A stretch of 64,000 bases of DNA from Ornithinimicrobium cerasi (GCF_003702705.1 NZ_QZMN01000002.1:1-64000), one strand, 5' to 3'. Positions 8,527 to 19,557 are shown, numbered from the stretch's first letter. Numbers and translations are program-made. The notes: generated from the letters alone by a model not told the origin.

Positions 8527-11235
8527 ATGACGTTCAGCGCACGCCCTCTCGACCCCCCGCGCCCGGCCACCCTGCCCGAGCGCCCGTCCGTCGACGGCCT
8601 GGAGGACAAGTGGGTCCGGGTGTGGAGGGAGAACGACGTCTACGCCTTCGACCGCGAGGCGGCGCTGCAGGCGGACCGCAGCCAGATCTTCGCGGTGGAC
8701 ACCCCGCCGCCGACCGCCTCGGGCAGCCTGCACCTCGGTCACGTCTTCGGCTACACCCAGGCCGACTGCCTGGCCCGCTACCACCGGATGACCGGCAAGC
8801 ACGTCTTCTACCCGATCGGCTGGGACGACAACGGGCTGCCGACCGAGCGCCGCGTCCAGAACTACTACGGCGTGCGCGGTGACGCCTCCCTGCCCTACGA
8901 CCCCGGCTTCACCCCGCCGCAGCAGGGGGGCGAGGGCCGCAGCACGCGGGCCGCCGACCAGGTCCCCGTGGGGCGCGCCAACTTCATCGAGCTCTGCGAG
9001 GAGCTCACGGTGATGGACGAGAAGGCGTTCGAGGACACCTTCCGCCGGCTCGGCCTCGCGCTGGACTGGAACGTCCAGTACCGCACGATCGACGACCGCT
9101 CGCGGGCCGTCGCCCAGCAGGCGTTCCTGCGCAACCTGGCGCGCGGGGAGGCCTACCAGGCCGAGGCGCCCGGCCTGTGGGACATCACCTTCCAGACCGC
9201 GGTGGCGCAGGCCGAGCTCGAGGCGCGCGACTACCCCGGCGCCTACCACCGGGTCGCCTACCACCGGGCCGACGGCGGGCCGGTCCACATCGAGACGACA
9301 CGCCCCGAGCTGATCGGCTCGGTCGTGGCCCTGATCGCCCACCCCGAGGACGAGCGCTACCAGCACCTCTTCGGCTCGACGGTGACCTCGCCCCTGTTCG
9401 GCGTCGAGGTGCCCGTGCTGGCGCACCCGCTCGCGGAGATGGACAAGGGGGCGGGGATCGCGATGTGCTGCACCTTCGGCGACATGACCGACGTCCAGTG
9501 GTGGCGCGAGCTCGACCTGCCCACCCGTTCCGTCATCACCCGCGCCGGCCGCCTGCAGGCCGAGACACCCGAGTGGATCACCGGCGGCCCCGGCGAGGCG
9601 CTGTACGCCGAGCAGCTCGCCGGGCGCACCACGCACGCGGCGCGCGAGGCGGTGGTGGCCGCCCTCCGCGCCTCCGGGGATCTCGACGGCGAGCCGCAGA
9701 CGACCCAGCGCAAGGCCAACTTCTACGAGAAGGGCGACAAGCCGCTGGAGATCGTCACCAGCCGCCAGTGGTTCATCCGCAACGGCGGCAAGGACGAGGC
9801 CGTCCGCAACGACCTCCTCGCGCGCGGCGACGAGCTCGCCTTCCACCCCGGCTTCATGCGCGCCCGCTACCGCAACTGGGTGGAGGGCCTCAACGGCGAC
9901 TGGCTGGTCAGCCGGCAGCGCTTCTTCGGGGTCCAGATCCCGGTCTGGTATGCCGTGGGCGCGGACGGGGAGGTCGACCACGACACCGTCCTGGTGCCGG
10001 CCGAGTCACGGCTGCCCGTCGACCCGATGTCCGACGTGCCGGAGGGGTACACCGAGGACCAGCGCGACCAGCCGGGGGGCTTTACCGGCGACCCGGACAT
10101 CATGGACACCTGGGCCACGTCCTCGCTCAGCCCCCAGATCGCGGCGGGGTGGCCGGTGGCCGGGGCCCCCGACGGTGAGCTGGGCAACGACAGCGCGCTG
10201 TTCGCCAAGGTCTTCCCCTTCGACATGCGGCCCCAGGGTCATGACATCATCCGGACCTGGCTCTTCGCCTCCGTCGTCCGGGCCCACTACGAGCACGGCA
10301 CGCTGCCCTGGAGCGACGCCTCCATCAACGGCTGGATCCTCGACCCCGACCGCAAGAAGATGAGCAAGTCCAAGGGCAACGCCACCACGCCCGTCGACAT
10401 GCTCCGGCAGCACGGCACCGACGCGGTCCGGTACTGGTCCGCCGCCGCGCGCCCGGGCGTGGACACCATCGACGACCCCAACCAGGTCAAGGTGGGGCGG
10501 CGCCTCGCGATCAAGCTGCTCAACGCCAGCAACTTCGCGCTGGGCTTCGGCGAGCTGCCCGACGGCGTCGAGCCGACCTCCCTGGTGACCGAGCAGGTCG
10601 ACCGCTCGATGCTCGCCGGGCTGGCGCGCGTGGTCGACCGGGCGACCGCGGCCTACGAGTCGTGGGACTACTCCACCGCTCTCGACGCGACCGAGTCATT
10701 CTTCTGGACCTTCTGCGACGACTACCTCGAGCTCGTGAAGGAGCGGGCCTACGGCGGTGCCTTCTCCGACGCAGGGCCCACGACCGATCCCTCGCCGCAG
10801 ACCCTGTCGGCGCGGGCGGCCCTGCGCCTGGCCCTGTCGGTCCAGCTGCGCCTGTTCGCCCCGGTCCTCTCGTTCGCGACCGAGGAGGTGTGGTCGTGGT
10901 GGCACGAGGAGGGCTCGTCCGTGCACGTCCAGCCCTGGCCGACGGCCGACGAGCTCGCCACCGCGACCGAGCGTGGTGACGCCGCCCTGCTGGGCACCGT
11001 GGGCCAGGCGCTCACCGGCCTGCGCAAGGCGAAGTCGGAGGCCAAGGTCAAGATGCGTACCGGGATCTCGGCCGCGACGATCAGCGCCCCCGCCGCGCAG
11101 CTGGACCAGGTCCGTGCTGCCCTTGGTGACCTGCGCGCCGCCGGCAAGGTGACGGGTCGGATCACCTTCGAGGACGGCGCGCAGGAGCTGGTCGTCCGCG
11201 ACGTGGAACTGGTGCTCGACCAGCCGCAGCCCTGA
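8527..11235 (+). CDS. valS: valyl-tRNA synthetase
   Basis: 902 residues, class Ia synthetase charging tRNA-Val. The HIGH motif is seen in [17 protein letters not shown] and the KMSKS loop in [11 protein letters not shown]; the editing domain and anticodon-binding helices lie between and after them. It lacks a long C-terminal coiled coil and is of the type with a long [18 protein letters not shown] insert region typical of actinobacteria. ATG at 8527 is preferred over the upstream in-frame start at 8470 because synthetase homology begins close to it; GAGAAT ends 7 bp upstream, suggesting a leaderless mRNA. Divergent from the symporter gene. Confidence 0.96.
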   Translation: MTFSARPLDPPRPATLPERPSVDGLEDKWVRVWRENDVYAFDREAALQADRSQIFAVDTPPPTASGSLHLGHVFGYTQADCLARYHRMTGKHVFYPIGWDDNGLPTERRVQNYYGVRGDASLPYDPGFTPPQQGGEGRSTRAADQVPVGRANFIELCEELTVMDEKAFEDTFRRLGLALDWNVQYRTIDDRSRAVAQQAFLRNLARGEAYQAEAPGLWDITFQTAVAQAELEARDYPGAYHRVAYHRADGGPVHIETTRPELIGSVVALIAHPEDERYQHLFGSTVTSPLFGVEVPVLAHPLAEMDKGAGIAMCCTFGDMTDVQWWRELDLPTRSVITRAGRLQAETPEWITGGPGEALYAEQLAGRTTHAAREAVVAALRASGDLDGEPQTTQRKANFYEKGDKPLEIVTSRQWFIRNGGKDEAVRNDLLARGDELAFHPGFMRARYRNWVEGLNGDWLVSRQRFFGVQIPVWYAVGADGEVDHDTVLVPAESRLPVDPMSDVPEGYTEDQRDQPGGFTGDPDIMDTWATSSLSPQIAAGWPVAGAPDGELGNDSALFAKVFPFDMRPQGHDIIRTWLFASVVRAHYEHGTLPWSDASINGWILDPDRKKMSKSKGNATTPVDMLRQHGTDAVRYWSAAARPGVDTIDDPNQVKVGRRLAIKLLNASNFALGFGELPDGVEPTSLVTEQVDRSMLAGLARVVDRATAAYESWDYSTALDATESFFWTFCDDYLELVKERAYGGAFSDAGPTTDPSPQTLSARAALRLALSVQLRLFAPVLSFATEEVWSWWHEEGSSVHVQPWPTADELATATERGDAALLGTVGQALTGLRKAKSEAKVKMRTGISAATISAPAAQLDQVRAALGDLRAAGKVTGRITFEDGAQELVVRDVELVLDQPQP

Positions 11236-11252
11236 CCCGGCACCCGGGCACC

Positions 11253-11283
11253 ACGCCGCGGGCGCTTCGTCACGGCGCGGCGT
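11253..11283 (+). terminator. hairpin after valS
   Basis: ACGCCGCG (11253-11260) pairs with CGCGGCGT (11276-11283) across a 15-base loop shortly after the valS stop. It immediately precedes the -10 box of the next operon, so it may insulate the two units. Confidence 0.45.
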
Positions 11284-11301
11284 CGACATAGGGTGACGCA
11301 C

Positions 11302-12108
11302 ATGCGCCGGGGCACGAGGTCGACAGTGGCCGTCGCGCTGCTGGCTGTGCTCGCCGTCCTGGTCGTCCTGGTGTGGGGGTCGAGCAGCGGAGCGCCGCTG
11401 GTGACCGAGCCGCAGGGGACGTGGGGCCCGCCGCGGGCCGAGACCGGCGAGCCCCTGCTGCCGACTCTCGAGCCGGGAGCCGAACCGGAGACCGGGCCGG
11501 AGCGCGCCACCGCCTCGACGGAGTGGCTGGTCGACCTGCTGACCGCCCTGTTCCTCATGGCCGTCCTCACCGCCGTGCTGCTCCTGCTGCGCTGGCTGGC
11601 CCGTCAGCGCCTCGAGGAGAGGGACCGCCGGGTCACGGCCGAGGAGGACGAGCTCGTGGCGCTGCTCGAGGCGACGAGCGACGAGGTCCGCTGGCAGGCG
11701 CTCGCCGAGGGCGACCCGCGCAACGGCGTCGTCGCCTGCTGGGTGGCCCTCGAGGAGGCCGTGCAGCGAGCCGGGCTCCGGGCGAGCGCCAGCGAGACCG
11801 CCGCCGAGCTCACCTCCCGCGTCCTGTCCCGCTGGGAGGTCGATCCCCGCGCCATCGCCGACCTCTCCGACGCCTACCGGGAGGCCCGCTTCTCCCGGCA
11901 CCCCGTCACCGAGGAGCAGCGCGAGGCCGCCGTCGACGCGCTCGACCGCATCCACGCCGACCTGCGCCGCCGGGTCCAGGAGGAGGAGGAGGCCAGGGCC
12001 GCCGAGGGGCGGGCGCGCGAGGCCGAGCGGGTCGCACGCGAGGACGCCGACGAGCAGACGGGGCAGGACGCGCGTGCGCGGCGGACCCCCCGCGGGCGTC
12101 GCCGGTGA
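11302..12108 (+). CDS. DUF4129 domain membrane protein
   Basis: 268 residues. An N-terminal membrane segment (VAVALLAVLAVLVVLVW) is followed by a short proline/glutamate-rich external region, a second segment (LLTALFLMAVLTAVLLLLRWL), and a cytoplasmic DUF4129 domain with the hallmark RNGVVACWVALEEAVQRAG and FSRHPVTEEQREAAVDAL. First gene of a five-gene operon with MoxR and DUF58. ATG 11302 lies 7 bp after TAGGGT (11289-11294), so a leaderless start is likely; GTG 11293 in the same frame would overlap that box. Function unknown; the operon type is linked in other bacteria to envelope stress or metal-dependent maturation. Confidence 0.85.
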   Translation: MRRGTRSTVAVALLAVLAVLVVLVWGSSSGAPLVTEPQGTWGPPRAETGEPLLPTLEPGAEPETGPERATASTEWLVDLLTALFLMAVLTAVLLLLRWLARQRLEERDRRVTAEEDELVALLEATSDEVRWQALAEGDPRNGVVACWVALEEAVQRAGLRASASETAAELTSRVLSRWEVDPRAIADLSDAYREARFSRHPVTEEQREAAVDALDRIHADLRRRVQEEEEARAAEGRAREAERVAREDADEQTGQDARARRTPRGRRR

Positions 12109-12614
12109 TCCCGCGCGAACTCCGCGGCACCCTCCTGCCGCTGGGCGGGGGTGTCCTGCTGCTCGGCGCCCTGCTGTTCTTCGTCGGCTCGCTGCAGCAC
12201 TCGCTCGCCGAGGCGGCGGCGGTCGTCGTCCTGGCCGCGCTCGTGCTCCCGCTCCTGGTCCTGGCGATCACCCGCACCGGCCGGTATGCCGAACGCGCCT
12301 GGTGGGCCTCGACGCCCCGCCAGGAGTCGGTCGCCCCCAGCGCCATGGACTACCGGCTGCTCAGCATCCGCCGCGACCTGCGCGACGCCCTCGAGCGCGG
12401 CGACCGCCCCGACCCGGTCCACCCCCTGCTGCGCGAGCTGGCTGCCGAGCGCCTGCGGTCGCACCACGGCGTGGACCTCGACACCCAGCCCGACGCCGCC
12501 CGCGCCCTCGTGGACCCCCACCTGTGGCGCTACCTGACCACCCCGCCCACGGACACGCGCAAGCGCAGCCGGACCGCGCTGCATACCGCCATCGAAGGGA
12601 TCGAGAAGCTGTGA
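12105..12614 (+). CDS. membrane protein of the MoxR/DUF58 operon
   Basis: 169 residues starting at GTG 12105, which overlaps the previous stop by 4 bp (GTGA). Two hydrophobic segments (LLPLGGGVLLLGALLFFVG and AAAVVVLAALVLPLLVLAI) are followed by a soluble part rich in charged residues (SIRRDLRDALERGDRPDPVHPLLRELA). No named family is recognised. Its position between DUF4129 and MoxR and the coupled translation imply that it belongs to the same membrane complex. Confidence 0.82.
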   Translation: MIPRELRGTLLPLGGGVLLLGALLFFVGSLQHSLAEAAAVVVLAALVLPLLVLAITRTGRYAERAWWASTPRQESVAPSAMDYRLLSIRRDLRDALERGDRPDPVHPLLRELAAERLRSHHGVDLDTQPDAARALVDPHLWRYLTTPPTDTRKRSRTALHTAIEGIEKL

Positions 12615-13624
12615 CCCAGACCCCCGGCACCACCCTCGACGTCACCCAGGTCGCCGGCCGCGCCGGTGCGGTGCTCGACCGCGTGGAGCAGGCGGTGGTC
12701 GGCAAGCGGGAGGCGCTGACGCTCGTGCTGACCGCGGTCCTCTCCCGCGGGCACGTGCTCCTCGAGGACTTCCCCGGGCTGGGCAAGACGCTCGCGGCCC
12801 GGTCCTTCGCCCAGACCCTCGGTCTCGACTTCACCCGTGCGCAGTTCACCCCCGACCTGCTTCCCAGCGACCTGACCGGGTCCTTCGTCTTCGACCAGAA
12901 GGTCAGCGAGTTCGCCTTCCGGCCCGGCCCCCTCTTCACCGGCCTGCTGCTGGCCGACGAGATCAACCGCACGCCCCCCAAGACCCAGTCGGCGCTGCTG
13001 GAGGCGATGCAGGAGCACCAGGTGACGGTCGAGGGTCAGACGTTCGCGCTCCCCCAGCCCTTCCACGTCCTCGCGACCGCCAACCCCGTCGAGTACGAGG
13101 GCACCTACCCGCTGCCCGAGGCGCAGCTGGACCGCTTCCTCATGCGGGTCTCCTTCGGCTACCCGACGGCGCAGGAGGAGTGGGACGTGCTGCGGCGGCG
13201 CATCGCCCGCCAGCAGGAGGACCAGCACCTGGACGCGGTGACGGACGCGACCGGCCTGGCCGCCATGCAGGACGCCGTCGAGACGGTCCCGGTCGAGGAC
13301 GACATCTCCCGCTACTGCGTCGAGCTGGCGGCCGCGACGCGCCGGCACCGGGCGGTGCTCGTCGGGGCCTCCCCGCGCGGCTCGCTCGCGCTCATGCTCA
13401 CCAGCCGTGCGTATGCCGTGGTGCACGGTCGCGACTACGTCACCCCCGAGGACGTCAAGGCGGTCGCGCACGCGGTCCTGGACCACCGGATCTCGATCAA
13501 GCCCGAGCTGTGGATGTCCGACACCGGGGGCGCTGCGGTGGTCGACGCCGTCCTGGCCCAGGTGCCGGTGCCCGGGTCGCGCACGGGCGCGTCCACGGTC
13601 GCCCAGGACGATGGCACGAGGTGA
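12611..13624 (+). CDS. MoxR-family AAA+ ATPase
   Basis: 337 residues. AAA_3-type ATPase with Walker A in FPGLGKTLAARSF, Walker B in LLLADEINRTPPKTQSALLEAM, sensor 1 in VLATANPVEYEGTYPLPEAQLDRF, and a C-terminal lid domain. MoxR proteins act as chaperones that mature partner proteins, usually with a VWA or DUF58 protein encoded next door, as here. GTG start at 12611 overlaps the preceding stop (GTGA), and the next gene starts 14 bp inside this one, so translation is coupled along the operon. Confidence 0.93.
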   Translation: MTQTPGTTLDVTQVAGRAGAVLDRVEQAVVGKREALTLVLTAVLSRGHVLLEDFPGLGKTLAARSFAQTLGLDFTRAQFTPDLLPSDLTGSFVFDQKVSEFAFRPGPLFTGLLLADEINRTPPKTQSALLEAMQEHQVTVEGQTFALPQPFHVLATANPVEYEGTYPLPEAQLDRFLMRVSFGYPTAQEEWDVLRRRIARQQEDQHLDAVTDATGLAAMQDAVETVPVEDDISRYCVELAAATRRHRAVLVGASPRGSLALMLTSRAYAVVHGRDYVTPEDVKAVAHAVLDHRISIKPELWMSDTGGAAVVDAVLAQVPVPGSRTGASTVAQDDGTR

Positions 13625-14975
13625 CGCGTGGCGGCCGGCGCCCGCCCTCGTCCGCGTCGTGACCGTCGTCCTCGTGACCGCCCCCGTCGCGCTGCTGTGG
13701 CGCCGGCCCGACCTGCTCGTCCTCGTCTCCCCGCTCGCGATGGTGATGGCCTGGAGCCTGGCGACGCGGCCCGACCGGTTGCCCGCCCGGCGCTTCGCGC
13801 TCTCGCACGCCCAGGTCCGCGAGGGTGAGCAGGCGCTGGCCGTGGCGGACGTCGAGCCGGTGGAGCACGCCGACGTGCTGGCGGCCGCGCTCTCCCCCGC
13901 CCCGTTCGTCGAGGGCGTGCCCCTGGAGCGGCGCACCGTGGTCGAGGATGCCGACGGGATCGAGATCCAGCCGACCAGCGTGGTGGTGGACGCCCGGGGC
14001 CGGCTGGACGACGGTCTGCGACGGCTGGTCGTCGGTGTCCGGGTCACCCGGTGGGGGGTGCGTCGCGTCGGCCCGGTCCAGGTCGGGGCCGTCAGCCCCT
14101 GGGGCTCCTTCCGGTGGGGGCCGACAGCCATCGAGCCACTCGGGCTGCGCGCCATCCCCGAACCGGTCGCCTTCGACTCCTCGGCACCGGCACCGCACCC
14201 GCGGGGTCTGGTCGGGATGCACCGCTCGGCGCGACCCGGCCAGGGCAGCGAGTTCGCCACGCTGCGCCCGTTCCAGGTCGGTGACCGGCTCCGGCACATC
14301 CACTGGCCGCGGTCGACCCGCCGCAAAGGTGAGCTGTTCGTCACCTCCAGCTACGCCGACGAGGACACCCACGTCGCCGTGCTGCTCGACGCCCACTACG
14401 ACCTCGGCCGCTCCGGCGGTGTCGGGGGCCGCGCCAGCTCGCTCGACCGCTCGGTGCGGGCCGCGGCGGCGGTCGCCGAGCACTTCCTGCACCAGGGCGA
14501 CCGGGTCAGCCTGCGCGTGCTCTCCGGACGGACCCCGCTCACGGTGCCCGTCGGCACCGGCCGACGGCACGGGGTCCGCGTCCTCGACACCCTCAGCCGG
14601 GTCGTGCCGGCGGCGGCCGAGCGGACGGATCCCGCGCGGGTCCACCTCGGGGTCTCGGCCGGCACGCTGGTGGTGATGATCTCGGCCCTCGTCTCCCCCG
14701 ACGCCCTCACGCAGGCGGCGATGCTGGCCCGGCGCGGGCTGCCCGTCGTCGTCATCGACGCCCTCGTCGAACCCTCCCGGGGCGAGGTCGTGGAGAGCGC
14801 GGAGAAGGACCCGCTGGCCCGCACCGCGTGGCGCATCCGGATGCTGGAGCGCGACCGGGAGGTGCGGGCCATCCGCGCGGAGGGGGTCGCCGTCGTGCCC
14901 TGGCTGGGGGCGGGCAGCCTGGACGTGGTGCTCCGCGAGCTCGGTCGGCGCGGACGGGTCGGGCGGCCGGCATGA
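13611..14975 (+). CDS. DUF58 domain protein
   Basis: 454 residues. Two short membrane segments near the N-terminus (VVTVVLVTAPVALLW and LLVLVSPLAMVMAWSLA) precede a long soluble part with the DUF58 signature, GQGSEFATLRPFQVGDRLRHIHWP and a VLLDAHYDLG segment that starts a vWA-like fold. It is the usual partner of MoxR ATPases. ATG 13611 overlaps the end of the MoxR gene by 14 bp. Its stop overlaps the next start (ATGA). Confidence 0.9.
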   Translation: MARGDAWRPAPALVRVVTVVLVTAPVALLWRRPDLLVLVSPLAMVMAWSLATRPDRLPARRFALSHAQVREGEQALAVADVEPVEHADVLAAALSPAPFVEGVPLERRTVVEDADGIEIQPTSVVVDARGRLDDGLRRLVVGVRVTRWGVRRVGPVQVGAVSPWGSFRWGPTAIEPLGLRAIPEPVAFDSSAPAPHPRGLVGMHRSARPGQGSEFATLRPFQVGDRLRHIHWPRSTRRKGELFVTSSYADEDTHVAVLLDAHYDLGRSGGVGGRASSLDRSVRAAAAVAEHFLHQGDRVSLRVLSGRTPLTVPVGTGRRHGVRVLDTLSRVVPAAAERTDPARVHLGVSAGTLVVMISALVSPDALTQAAMLARRGLPVVVIDALVEPSRGEVVESAEKDPLARTAWRIRMLERDREVRAIRAEGVAVVPWLGAGSLDVVLRELGRRGRVGRPA

Positions 14976-15514
14976 GGGAGCTCCTGGACCTGTGGGCCGA
15001 CCTCCGCTCGGCGAGCCGTACGCACCTGCTGGTCCGCGGTGTGGCTCTGGGTGGCTCGCTCCTCTTCGCCCTCTCCTACGCGCTCGCCGGCGGCGGCAAC
15101 CTGATCGCGTGGCTGGGGCTGGTGGTCCTCGGGCTGCTCGTCGTGGTGCAGCCGCACACGCTGGCGCCCGGTCTCTTCCTCGGGTATGCCGTGGCCTCCT
15201 GGTGGGCGACCGTCCCGTCGACCTGGCACTGGGCGCTGCTGCCCGCGGCCCTCGGGCTCCTCGTGCTGCACACCGCCGCAGCCCTGTGCGCGTCGGTGCC
15301 CGCGCAGGCGCCGATCCCGCGGACCGTCCTGCGGCGCTGGCTCGACCGCGTCGCGGTGGTGGCCGCGGGAACCGTCGTGGTCTGGGGCCTCTCCGGCCTG
15401 CTCACGCTGCGCCGGGCCGCCGGCCTGGGCGCCGTCCCGGGCATCGTCGGTCTGCTGGTGCTGGCCGTCGCCCTCGTGATCCTCCTGCGCCGGCGGGGCC
15501 CGTCAGCCGCCTGA
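14972..15514 (+). CDS. small integral membrane protein of the MoxR/DUF58 operon
   Basis: 180 residues with about five hydrophobic segments (for example GLVVLGLLVVVQPHTLAPGL, WALLPAALGLLVLHTAAAL, VVAAGTVVVWGLSGLL and GIVGLLVLAVALVILLRRR). It is the last gene of the operon, overlapping the DUF58 stop by 4 bp. I do not recognise a family. The topology suggests a membrane platform or channel-like partner rather than an enzyme. Confidence 0.82.
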   Translation: MRELLDLWADLRSASRTHLLVRGVALGGSLLFALSYALAGGGNLIAWLGLVVLGLLVVVQPHTLAPGLFLGYAVASWWATVPSTWHWALLPAALGLLVLHTAAALCASVPAQAPIPRTVLRRWLDRVAVVAAGTVVVWGLSGLLTLRRAAGLGAVPGIVGLLVLAVALVILLRRRGPSAA

Positions 15515-15544
15515 GAGCCTGAGGCCCTGCCTGAAGCCCTCAGC

Positions 15545-15571
15545 CGCCTGAGGCGGGTCGAGCCCGCAGGC

Positions 15572-15578
<7 letters not shown>
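15545..15578. terminator. bidirectional hairpin between the MoxR operon and clpX
   Basis: CGCCTGAG (15545-15552) pairs with CTCAGGCG (15571-15578), with an inner GCGGG/CCCGC stem and a 3-base bulge. The right arm covers the clpX stop codon. It can serve both convergent transcripts. CCTGAG recurs three more times just upstream, so alternative pairings exist. Confidence 0.6.
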
Positions 15579-16846
<1,268 letters not shown>

Positions 16847-16969
16847 GCGGACATCCCTTCGTGCTCGGCCGTGCTGTGCTCACGACGGTACCTTGCCGGG
16901 CCGTCCCGGCGTGGCCTTTTCCGTCCGGGACCCTGGCGTGTTCGGAGGGTGTCCGCTCTCAGCGCAACG

Positions 16970-17007
16970 ACCGGAGCCCGCCCCCCGGGTGGGGGACGGG
17001 CTCCGGT
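16970..17007 (-). terminator. terminator of the clpP1-clpP2 operon
   Basis: ACCGGAGCCCG (16970-16980) pairs perfectly with CGGGCTCCGGT (16997-17007), with an inner C-run/G-run extending the stem. It lies 25 bp after the clpP2 stop and before the clpX promoter region. Confidence 0.8.
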
Positions 17008-17031
17008 CGGCCACGGTCACGGCATACCGGG

Positions 17032-17727
17032 TCAGTTGTCCCTGGACGCCTTGCGCGAGCCGAGGACCTCGTCGATGAGGCCGTACTCCTTGGCCTCGGC
17101 GGCGGTGAGGATCTTGTCGCGCTCGATGTCCTTCTGCACCTGCTCGACGCTGCGGCCCGAGTGCAGGGCCCAGGTCTCCTCGAGCCAGGTGCGCATGCGG
17201 AGCACCTCGTTGGCCTGGATCTCGATGTCCGAGGCCTGGCCGTACTCGCCACCGGCGAGCGCCGGCTGGTGGATGAGCACCCGCGCGTTGGGGAGGGCGA
17301 ACCGCTTGCCGGGGGCGCCCGCGGCCAGCAGCACGGCGGCGGCGGAGGCGGCCTGGCCGATGACGAACGTCTGCACGTCCGGCTTGATGTACTGCATCGT
17401 GTCGTAGATCGCGGTCAGCGCGGTGAAGGAGCCACCGGGGCTGTTGATGTACATCAGGATGTCGCGGTCCGGGTCCTGGGACTCGAGCACGATGAGCTGG
17501 GCGATGACGTCGTCCGCGGACGCGTCGTCCACCTGCACGCCGAGGAAGATGATGCGGTCCTCGAACAGCTTGGTGTAGGGGTCCTGACGCTTCATGCCGT
17601 AGGAGGTGCGCTCCTCGAACTGCGGCAGGATGTAGCGGCTGCTCGGCGCGGGCACCGAGAGCCGTCCGGCGCTCGGGGCCGCGCTGGTCCAGGCGGCGCC
17701 GGCGTAGGGGTTGCTGGGCTGGGTCAT
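17032..17727 (-). CDS. clpP2: ATP-dependent Clp protease proteolytic subunit ClpP2
   Basis: 231 residues, serine protease of family S14. The nucleophile is in [11 protein letters not shown], the histidine in ARVLIHQPA, and the aspartate in [20 protein letters not shown]. The long N-terminal extension (about 40 residues) and the [19 protein letters not shown] segment are typical of actinobacterial ClpP2, which forms a mixed tetradecamer with ClpP1 and docks ClpX/ClpC1. It starts at ATG 17727, 22 bp after the clpP1 stop, so the two are cotranscribed. Confidence 0.96.
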   Translation of the reverse strand: MTQPSNPYAGAAWTSAAPSAGRLSVPAPSSRYILPQFEERTSYGMKRQDPYTKLFEDRIIFLGVQVDDASADDVIAQLIVLESQDPDRDILMYINSPGGSFTALTAIYDTMQYIKPDVQTFVIGQAASAAAVLLAAGAPGKRFALPNARVLIHQPALAGGEYGQASDIEIQANEVLRMRTWLEETWALHSGRSVEQVQKDIERDKILTAAEAKEYGLIDEVLGSRKASRDN

Positions 17728-17749
17728 GTCAGCTCTCTTTCGTCGCGGC

Positions 17750-18352
17750 TCAGGACTCGGTCTTGGGCGCGTCGTCGGCGCGCTCGTAGACGTGGTCGAC
17801 GAAGCCGTAGTCCTTGGCCTCCGACGCGGTGAACCAGCGGTCGCGGTCGGAGTCCCTCTCGATCTGGTCGACCGACTGCCCGGTGTGCTCGGCGATCAGC
17901 GCGGCCATCTGCTTCTTGATGTGCAGCATCTGCTCGGCCTGGATCTTGATGTCCGAGGCGGTGCCGCCGATGCCGCCGGAGGGCTGGTGCATCATCACCC
18001 GCGCGTGCGGCGTGGCGTAGCGCTTGCCCTGGGTGCCTGCGGAGAGGAGGAACTGCCCCATCGAGGCGGCCAGGCCCATGGCCACGGTGCACACGTCGTT
18101 GGGGATCCACTTCATGGTGTCGAAGATCGCCATGCCGGCGGTCACCGACCCGCCGGGGCTGTTGATGTAGAGCCAGATGTCCTTCTCGGGGTCCTCCGCC
18201 GAGAGCAGCAGCAGCTGGGCGCAGATGGCGTTGGCGTTGTCGTCGCGCACGTCGGAGCCGAGGAAGATGATCCGCTCCTTGAGGAGACGGTTGTAGATCT
18301 GGTCGTCGAGGCCCGCGATGGGGCGGTCCTGCATGCTGATCTCCTGCGTCAT
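17750..18352 (-). CDS. clpP1: ATP-dependent Clp protease proteolytic subunit ClpP1
   Basis: 200 residues, family S14. The catalytic serine is in [12 protein letters not shown], the histidine in [11 protein letters not shown], and the aspartate in [18 protein letters not shown]. Start: ATG 18352 has GAGGG about ten bases upstream; ATG 18334 (MQDRPIAGL...) has a better AGGAG at 6 bp and would give 194 residues, so the true N-terminus is uncertain. A ClgR-like box lies about 100 bp upstream. First gene of the clpP1P2 operon. Confidence 0.95.
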   Translation of the reverse strand: MTQEISMQDRPIAGLDDQIYNRLLKERIIFLGSDVRDDNANAICAQLLLLSAEDPEKDIWLYINSPGGSVTAGMAIFDTMKWIPNDVCTVAMGLAASMGQFLLSAGTQGKRYATPHARVMMHQPSGGIGGTASDIKIQAEQMLHIKKQMAALIAEHTGQSVDQIERDSDRDRWFTASEAKDYGFVDHVYERADDAPKTES

Positions 18353-18453
18353 GCCGTGTCTTCCCTCGCTTGTCGGGGTATGCCGGGTGCCCGGCTCTCC
18401 TGTCAGTGACCCTAACGCCCGGTTCCGCCGCGCCACTCCCGCGGGTCGCCGAT

Positions 18454-18467
18454 GTTCGCCCTGAGCG
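18454..18467 (-). promoter_or_regulatory. ClgR-type operator upstream of clpP1P2
   Basis: On the minus strand the sequence is CGCTCAGGGCGAAC, which fits the core of the published ClgR consensus (CGCYNANRGCGWWS) at every position; the preceding WNNW part does not fit. ClgR activates clpP1P2 in corynebacteria, mycobacteria and streptomycetes. No clgR gene is present in this window. Confidence 0.55.
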
Positions 18468-18494
18468 CAGCGCCTCGCCGTCTAGGCTGACGCG

Positions 18495-19442
18495 GTGACC
18501 TCTCCTGACCCGGGCGCCCGGGTGGACCGCACCTGGATGGTGGCGCTGGCGGCCTCGTTCTGGGGGTTGTCCGCGCTGTGGCGCGGTCCCCTGGCCCGCG
18601 AGCTGCCCTCCCTCACCATCGTCTTCTGGGAGCACCTGCTCCTGGCCCTCCTCGTCAGCCCGTGGCTGGTCCCGGCGACCCGTCGCCTCCTCGCCGCGTC
18701 CGTGCGCACGAAGGTGTGCGTGCTCGTCATCGGCGCCGGCTCGTCGGCGCTGGCGACCGTGCTGTTCACCGCCGCCTTCCGGGTCGGTGACCCCATCACG
18801 CCCCAGGTCCTGCAGAAGCTGCAGCCCCTGGTCGCCCTCGCGCTCGCCGCGGTGATCCTCGGCGAGCGGCTCCGCCCCCGGTATGCCGCCTTCCTCGCCC
18901 CCGCGCTCGTCGGCGCCTGGCTGCTGACCTTCGCCGACCCGCTGCGGGTCAGCGTCAGCAGCGCCCAGGCGGCTCTGCTGGCGCTGGGCGCGGCGACGCT
19001 CTGGGCGGCCGGCACGGTCCTCGGCCGGGCGGCGAGCACCGAGCTGGGCTTCCGCGACCTCACCTCCCTGCGTTTCACGGTCGGGCTGGTGACGCTGGGC
19101 GTCCTGGCGGCGGTGACCAGCACCCCCTTGGCGCTCCCCCCGGCCGCCGTCCCGTCCGTCGTGCTGCTGGCGCTGGTCCCCGGCCTGGCGGCGATGGTCC
19201 TCTACTACCTGGCGCTCGGGCGGACCCCCGCCTCCCGCGCCACGCTCGCCGAGCTGGCCTTCCCGGTGACCGCGACCCTCGTCGGGGTGCTCGCCCTGGA
19301 CGCCCGCCCCACCTGGACGCAGTGGCTGGGCGTCGGCATCGTCCTCGTCACGGTGGTCCTCCTCTCCCTCCACGAGCGGCGCAGCACCCACCCTGCGGTC
19401 GTGGTCCAGGACTCCGACTCACGACGCCTTCCTGTCCTGTGA
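18495..19442 (+). CDS. EamA/DMT-family transporter
   Basis: 315 residues with ten predicted membrane helices in two repeated EamA halves, seen for example in FWGLSALWRGPLARELPSL, VLQKLQPLVALALAAVILGERLRP and YYLALGRTPASRATLAELAFPVTATLVG. Drug/metabolite exporters of this group move amino acids or other small metabolites; the substrate is unknown. GTG 18495 is preceded by TAGGCT (18483-18488) and 6 bp with no ribosome-binding site, so a leaderless mRNA is likely. It diverges from clpP1 and converges with tig. Confidence 0.88.
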   Translation: MTSPDPGARVDRTWMVALAASFWGLSALWRGPLARELPSLTIVFWEHLLLALLVSPWLVPATRRLLAASVRTKVCVLVIGAGSSALATVLFTAAFRVGDPITPQVLQKLQPLVALALAAVILGERLRPRYAAFLAPALVGAWLLTFADPLRVSVSSAQAALLALGAATLWAAGTVLGRAASTELGFRDLTSLRFTVGLVTLGVLAAVTSTPLALPPAAVPSVVLLALVPGLAAMVLYYLALGRTPASRATLAELAFPVTATLVGVLALDARPTWTQWLGVGIVLVTVVLLSLHERRSTHPAVVVQDSDSRRLPVL

Positions 19443-19469
19443 GTCGGACGCATCTGACTCACAGGACAG
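19432..19469. terminator. hairpin spanning the DMT transporter stop codon
   Basis: A perfect 14-bp inverted repeat (19432-19445 with 19456-19469) surrounds a 10-base loop, and the TGA stop at 19440-19442 lies in its left arm. CCGACTCAC at 19424-19432 can instead pair with GTGAGTCGG at 19439-19447, so two exclusive structures are possible. Confidence 0.55.
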
Positions 19470-19496
19470 TTTCCGGTCGCGAGATACCGGACAGAC

Positions 19497-19537
19497 CGCA
19501 GCGGCCCCGGTCCGTGATGGGGACCGGGGCCGCTGCG
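19497..19537. terminator. strong hairpin between DMT transporter and tig
   Basis: A perfect 17-bp GC-rich inverted repeat (19497-19513 with 19521-19537) has a 7-base loop and lies 20 bp after the tig stop. It is a likely bidirectional terminator. Confidence 0.8.
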
Positions 19538-19557
19538 GCGCTGTGGTGGTGCTCGGC

